Source: Flemingiibacterium sp045644145 (GTDB lineage Bacteria; Bacillota; Clostridia; Oscillospirales; CAG-272). Taken from it: a DNA stretch of 8,519 bases. A program made the translations under genes and the position numbers. The notes beneath the pieces are model-generated. The model ran no database searches. It saw nothing but the letters and a program-made list of their open reading frames with translations, and was not told the origin of the DNA. Positions 6,019 to 8,519 of this stretch are shown piece after piece. The number at the start of each line of letters is the position of its first letter. Positions within the stretch are counted from its first letter, which is position 1. Location: NCBI GenBank assembly GCA_045644145.1, contig JAZRGK010000079.1, forward strand, positions 1 through 8,519, written 5' to 3'.

Positions 6019-6774
6019 GCCGGATTAGGTGTCCACATCGAAGCAAACCTTATAGGTTTCTACAATATTCTGGAAGCATGCCGCGCAACTATGGGTACAG
6101 ATCATCCCGTTGAGCATCTTGTTTATGCTTCTTCATCGTCTGTTTACGGAACCAACAAGAAGATCCCATACAGTACCGACGATAAGGTGGATAATCCCGT
6201 AAGCCTTTATACTGCCACCAAAAAGTCCAACGAGCTGATGGCGCACGCATACAGTAAGCTCTATAATATCCCTTCCACAGGACTTCGTTTCTTCACGGTT
6301 TACGGTCCTGCAGGTCGTCCCGATATGGCTTACTTTGGCTTCACAAATAAACTTCTCAAGGGTCAGACCATCGCAATTTTTAATTACGGTAACTGTAAGC
6401 GAGACCTTACCTTTGTGGACGACATCGTCACCGGTGTGAAGCACGTTATGCAGAATGCTCCCGAAAAAGCCACAGGTGAGGACGGACTGCCGTTGCCGCC
6501 TTACCGTGTGTATAATATTGGTAACAATAATCCGGAAAATCTTCTGGATTTCGTGCAGATATTGTCTGAGGAGCTGGTAAGAGCAGAAGTACTTCCTGCT
6601 GACTTCGACTTTGAGGCACACAAAAAACTGGTTCCCATGCAGCCGGGTGACATGCCCGTGACTTATGCGGATACCAGCGCTTTGGAACGAGACTTTGGCT
6701 TTAAACCCTCAACTTCTCTTCGTTCCGGCTTGCGCAAATTTGCCGAGTGGTATAAAAAATTCTATAAAGTATAA
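6019..6774 (+). pseudogene. 5'-truncated NAD-dependent epimerase, UDP-glucuronate 4-epimerase-like
   Basis: The C-terminal two thirds of a short-chain dehydrogenase/reductase epimerase that would convert UDP-glucuronate to UDP-galacturonate. Seen: family sequence is recognisable from about 6028 (VHIEANLIGFYNILEAC), upstream of the first Met at 6091. It continues with the SSSSVYG serine segment, catalytic YTATK (Tyr-x3-Lys), the NIPSTGLRFFTVYGP block and a normal C-terminus. Missing: roughly the first 110 residues, including the Gly-rich NAD-binding motif. An in-frame TAG at 6007-6009 closes the frame and no Shine-Dalgarno precedes 6091. Full-length relatives are about 340-360 aa; here 227 aa follow Met 6091. 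Without the Rossmann glycines it should not work. It sits just before the dehydrogenase gene that makes its expected substrate. Confidence 0.85.
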
Positions 6775-6786
6775 AAATTATATATT

Positions 6787-6833
6787 GCATTATCGCACGG
6801 CTATAGGTTGAACCACAAGGGTGCGATGAATGC
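6787..6833. repeat. Imperfect inverted repeat between epimerase remnant and ugd
   Basis: GCATTATCGCAC (6787-6798) pairs with 6821-6833 over 12 bp with one bulged G; the loop is 22 nt. No T run follows, so it is not a clear terminator. The surrounding 192-nt gap (6775-6966) shows no gene or convincing promoter apart from the ugd ribosome site. Confidence 0.6.
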
Positions 6834-6966
6834 GGCGGCAGTCAAGGTCAGTCAATGAAAAGACGCTATCAAACTGCATCTCCAAAGTAACGCATCACCG
6901 GGAGGTCGGGGGCTGAGCGGAGGAATCTTACAATTCATATTTACAAAATAATAAGGAGAAACCAAT

Positions 6967-8199
6967 ATGAGAATTGCAGTAGCAGGTACCGGCTATGTGG
7001 GCCTTTCCATTGCAACGCTGCTGGCACAGCACAACGAAGTAACCGCTGTGGATATTATCCCGGCTAAGGTCGAACTCATCAACAATCGCAAATCTCCTAT
7101 CCAGGACGAGTACATCGAAAAGTACCTGGCGGAGAAGGAGCTGAATCTTACCGCAACGTTAGACGGTGATACCGCCTATAGTGATGCGGATTTTGTGGTT
7201 ATTGCCGCACCGACAAACTATGACAGCAAGAAAAACTATTTCGACACTTCTGCCGTTGAATCTGTTATCGAGCAGGTCATCGATGTCAATCCCGACGCTA
7301 TGATGGTCATCAAGTCCACCATTCCCGTTGGATTTACCGCTATGGTGCGTGAGAAATACCACTGCGATAACATTCTCTTCAGCCCCGAGTTTTTGAGAGA
7401 ATCCAAGGCACTTTACGACAACCTCTATCCTTCCCGTATCATCGTGGGTACGGATACCCAGAATGCACGGCTCGTCAAGGCGGCAAATATCTTCGCAGGT
7501 CTTTTGCAGGAGGGTGCGCTGAAGCCCGAGATCGACACACTTATCATGGGCTTTACCGAAGCAGAAGCAGTCAAGCTGTTTGCCAATACCTATCTAGCCC
7601 TTCGTGTATCCTACTTCAACGAGCTGGACACCTACGCTGAGATGAAAGGACTTAATACCGCGGAGATCATCAAGGGAATTTCTCTCGATCCCCGTATCGG
7701 TGACTACTACAACAACCCCAGCTTCGGCTATGGCGGCTACTGCCTGCCCAAGGACACAAAGCAGCTCCTGGCGAACTACGATCACGTTCCTCAGAACATG
7801 ATGAGTGCCATCGTTGAGAGTAACAGAACGAGAAAAGATTTCATCGCTGACCGTGTGTTGGAGATTGCCGGTGCTTATGAGGCAAACGACGACTGGAGTG
7901 CCGAAAAGGAGAAGGAAGTCATTGTCGGCGTGTACCGTCTGACCATGAAGGCGGGATCTGATAACTTCCGTCAGAGCAGTATCCAGGGCGTTATGAAGCG
8001 CATCAAGGCGAAGGGAGCTACCGTTGTGGTTTATGAACCTACCCTTGAGGACGGCAGTACTTTCTTTGGAAGTAAGGTCGTAAACAACATAGAGAAGTTT
8101 AAGTCTATGTGCGGCGCTATCATTGCCAACCGCTATGACAGCGTACTGGACGATGTCGAGGAAAAGGTTTACACGAGAGATTTATTCAGAAGGGACTGA
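6967..8199 (+). CDS. ugd: UDP-glucose 6-dehydrogenase
   Basis: Cytoplasmic enzyme oxidising UDP-glucose to UDP-glucuronate with two NAD+, a precursor step for capsule, exopolysaccharide or acidic wall polymers. The 410-aa protein is complete (relatives about 390-410). Seen: N-terminal Rossmann motif GTGYVG (7-12), KSTIPVG (116-122), SPEFLRE (139-145), Lys203 and Asn207 in KLFANTYLALRVSYFNEL, and FGYGGYCLPKDT with Cys259 and Asp263. These match, at nearly identical positions, the catalytic set known from Streptococcus pyogenes UDP-glucose dehydrogenase (Thr118, Glu141, Glu145, Lys204, Asn208, Cys260, Asp264). The C-terminal UDP-binding domain ends normally. Start: AAGGAG (6953-6958) is 8 nt before ATG. 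No obvious promoter of its own is visible; it may be read from upstream. Leucine codons are CTG-rich, unlike the left half of the window. Confidence 0.97.
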   Translation: MRIAVAGTGYVGLSIATLLAQHNEVTAVDIIPAKVELINNRKSPIQDEYIEKYLAEKELNLTATLDGDTAYSDADFVVIAAPTNYDSKKNYFDTSAVESVIEQVIDVNPDAMMVIKSTIPVGFTAMVREKYHCDNILFSPEFLRESKALYDNLYPSRIIVGTDTQNARLVKAANIFAGLLQEGALKPEIDTLIMGFTEAEAVKLFANTYLALRVSYFNELDTYAEMKGLNTAEIIKGISLDPRIGDYYNNPSFGYGGYCLPKDTKQLLANYDHVPQNMMSAIVESNRTRKDFIADRVLEIAGAYEANDDWSAEKEKEVIVGVYRLTMKAGSDNFRQSSIQGVMKRIKAKGATVVVYEPTLEDGSTFFGSKVVNNIEKFKSMCGAIIANRYDSVLDDVEEKVYTRDLFRRD

Positions 8200-8519
8200 G
8201 ACCTGTGCTTCAAATGAATGAGCACATACCCGGATGCGGTCCCTCCATCCCTGCCGTCCTTCTTTGCCTCCGGCATCGCAATTGTTGATCTATGATTGTT
8301 GGTAACGCCTCAAAGCAAAGCTTATGGCTCTTGCGAGGTGATGCGGATGTACGGGATTTCGTTCTGACCACAAGTTTGCCATTTACGGCTTCGGAGTGTC
8401 TGGGATTTATGGATTTTGTGGCACGAAAAAGCACGGTTTTCGGACGAAAAAGCACCGAAAAGAACGCAAAATGAGGCAAAAAACGATGTCGTGCGGTTTG
8501 GGAGCATGCAGGCAGTTTC
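8200..8519. other. Gene-free 3' flank of ugd
   Basis: No convincing gene on either strand; the overlapping short frames lack ribosome sites and family signatures. A 6-bp hairpin TGTGCT/AGCACA (8204-8209 with 8221-8226) follows the stop but has no T run. An ATG at 8471 stays open to the window end for only 16 codons and cannot be assigned. Confidence 0.5.
8423..8461 (+). repeat. 12-nt direct repeat with nested hairpin
   Basis: ACGAAAAAGCAC occurs at 8423-8434 and 8444-8455, a 21-nt period, with a decayed third unit CGAAAAGAACGC after it. TTTTCGG (8437-8443) pairs with CCGAAAA (8455-8461) around the second copy. Role unknown; it could belong to a mobile or dispersed repeat, or to a protein-binding array. 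Confidence 0.6.

Noticed and set aside
5834..6028. 64-codon plus frame across the tRNA and its 3' hairpin
   Set aside because: It overlaps the tRNA-like gene entirely; open by chance.
8210..8507. Overlapping short frames on both strands after ugd (8210-8479 minus, 8292-8474 plus, 8322-8507 minus)
   Set aside because: Mutually overlapping, no ribosome sites, no domain signatures. Similar short hypothetical ORFs feel familiar from gut Firmicutes, but I cannot support that from sequence alone.

Overview
The window looks like a low-to-mid GC Gram-positive chromosome or metagenomic contig, most likely an anaerobic gut-type Clostridia (Oscillospiraceae/Lachnospiraceae-like). The evidence is a Firmicutes lipobox signal peptide, a complete tyrosine-type T-box leader, two consensus sigma-A promoters with extended -10 boxes, strong purine-rich Shine-Dalgarno sites, and a tRNA with an encoded CCA. 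No species can be named from the sequence alone.

Left block (1-5770). A large surface lipoprotein of the heparinase II/III polysaccharide-lyase superfamily (44-3346) is followed by a ~140-nt structured tail and a TTCG-loop terminator at 3491. After an intergenic stretch with a second degenerate copy of that structured tail, a near-perfect promoter (3713-3741) drives a T-box riboswitch (about 3748-4054). Its specifier codon reads UAC (Tyr). It controls one gene, a sodium:solute symporter (4109-5698) that ends in its own hairpin terminator. The inferred circuit is that uncharged tRNA-Tyr stabilises the antiterminator and turns on the transporter, which therefore probably imports tyrosine or a tyrosine source.

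Junction (5800-6030). A second strong promoter leads into a tRNA-Pro(TGG)-like gene whose two halves do not match. The D and T arms are intact, but the anticodon stem and acceptor stem are mismatched in a way that suggests recombination in the anticodon loop, or an assembly chimera. A perfect 13-bp hairpin follows, then a UDP-glucuronate 4-epimerase-like gene that has lost its N-terminal NAD-binding third.

Right block (6030-8519). The truncated epimerase is followed by an intact UDP-glucose 6-dehydrogenase (6967-8199). Dehydrogenase then epimerase is the route UDP-glucose -> UDP-glucuronate -> UDP-galacturonate used for capsule or exopolysaccharide precursors, but here only the first step appears intact. 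Leucine codon use differs clearly from the left block (CTG-rich rather than CTT-rich), which fits a different origin. The last 320 bases hold no convincing gene, only short hairpins and a direct repeat.
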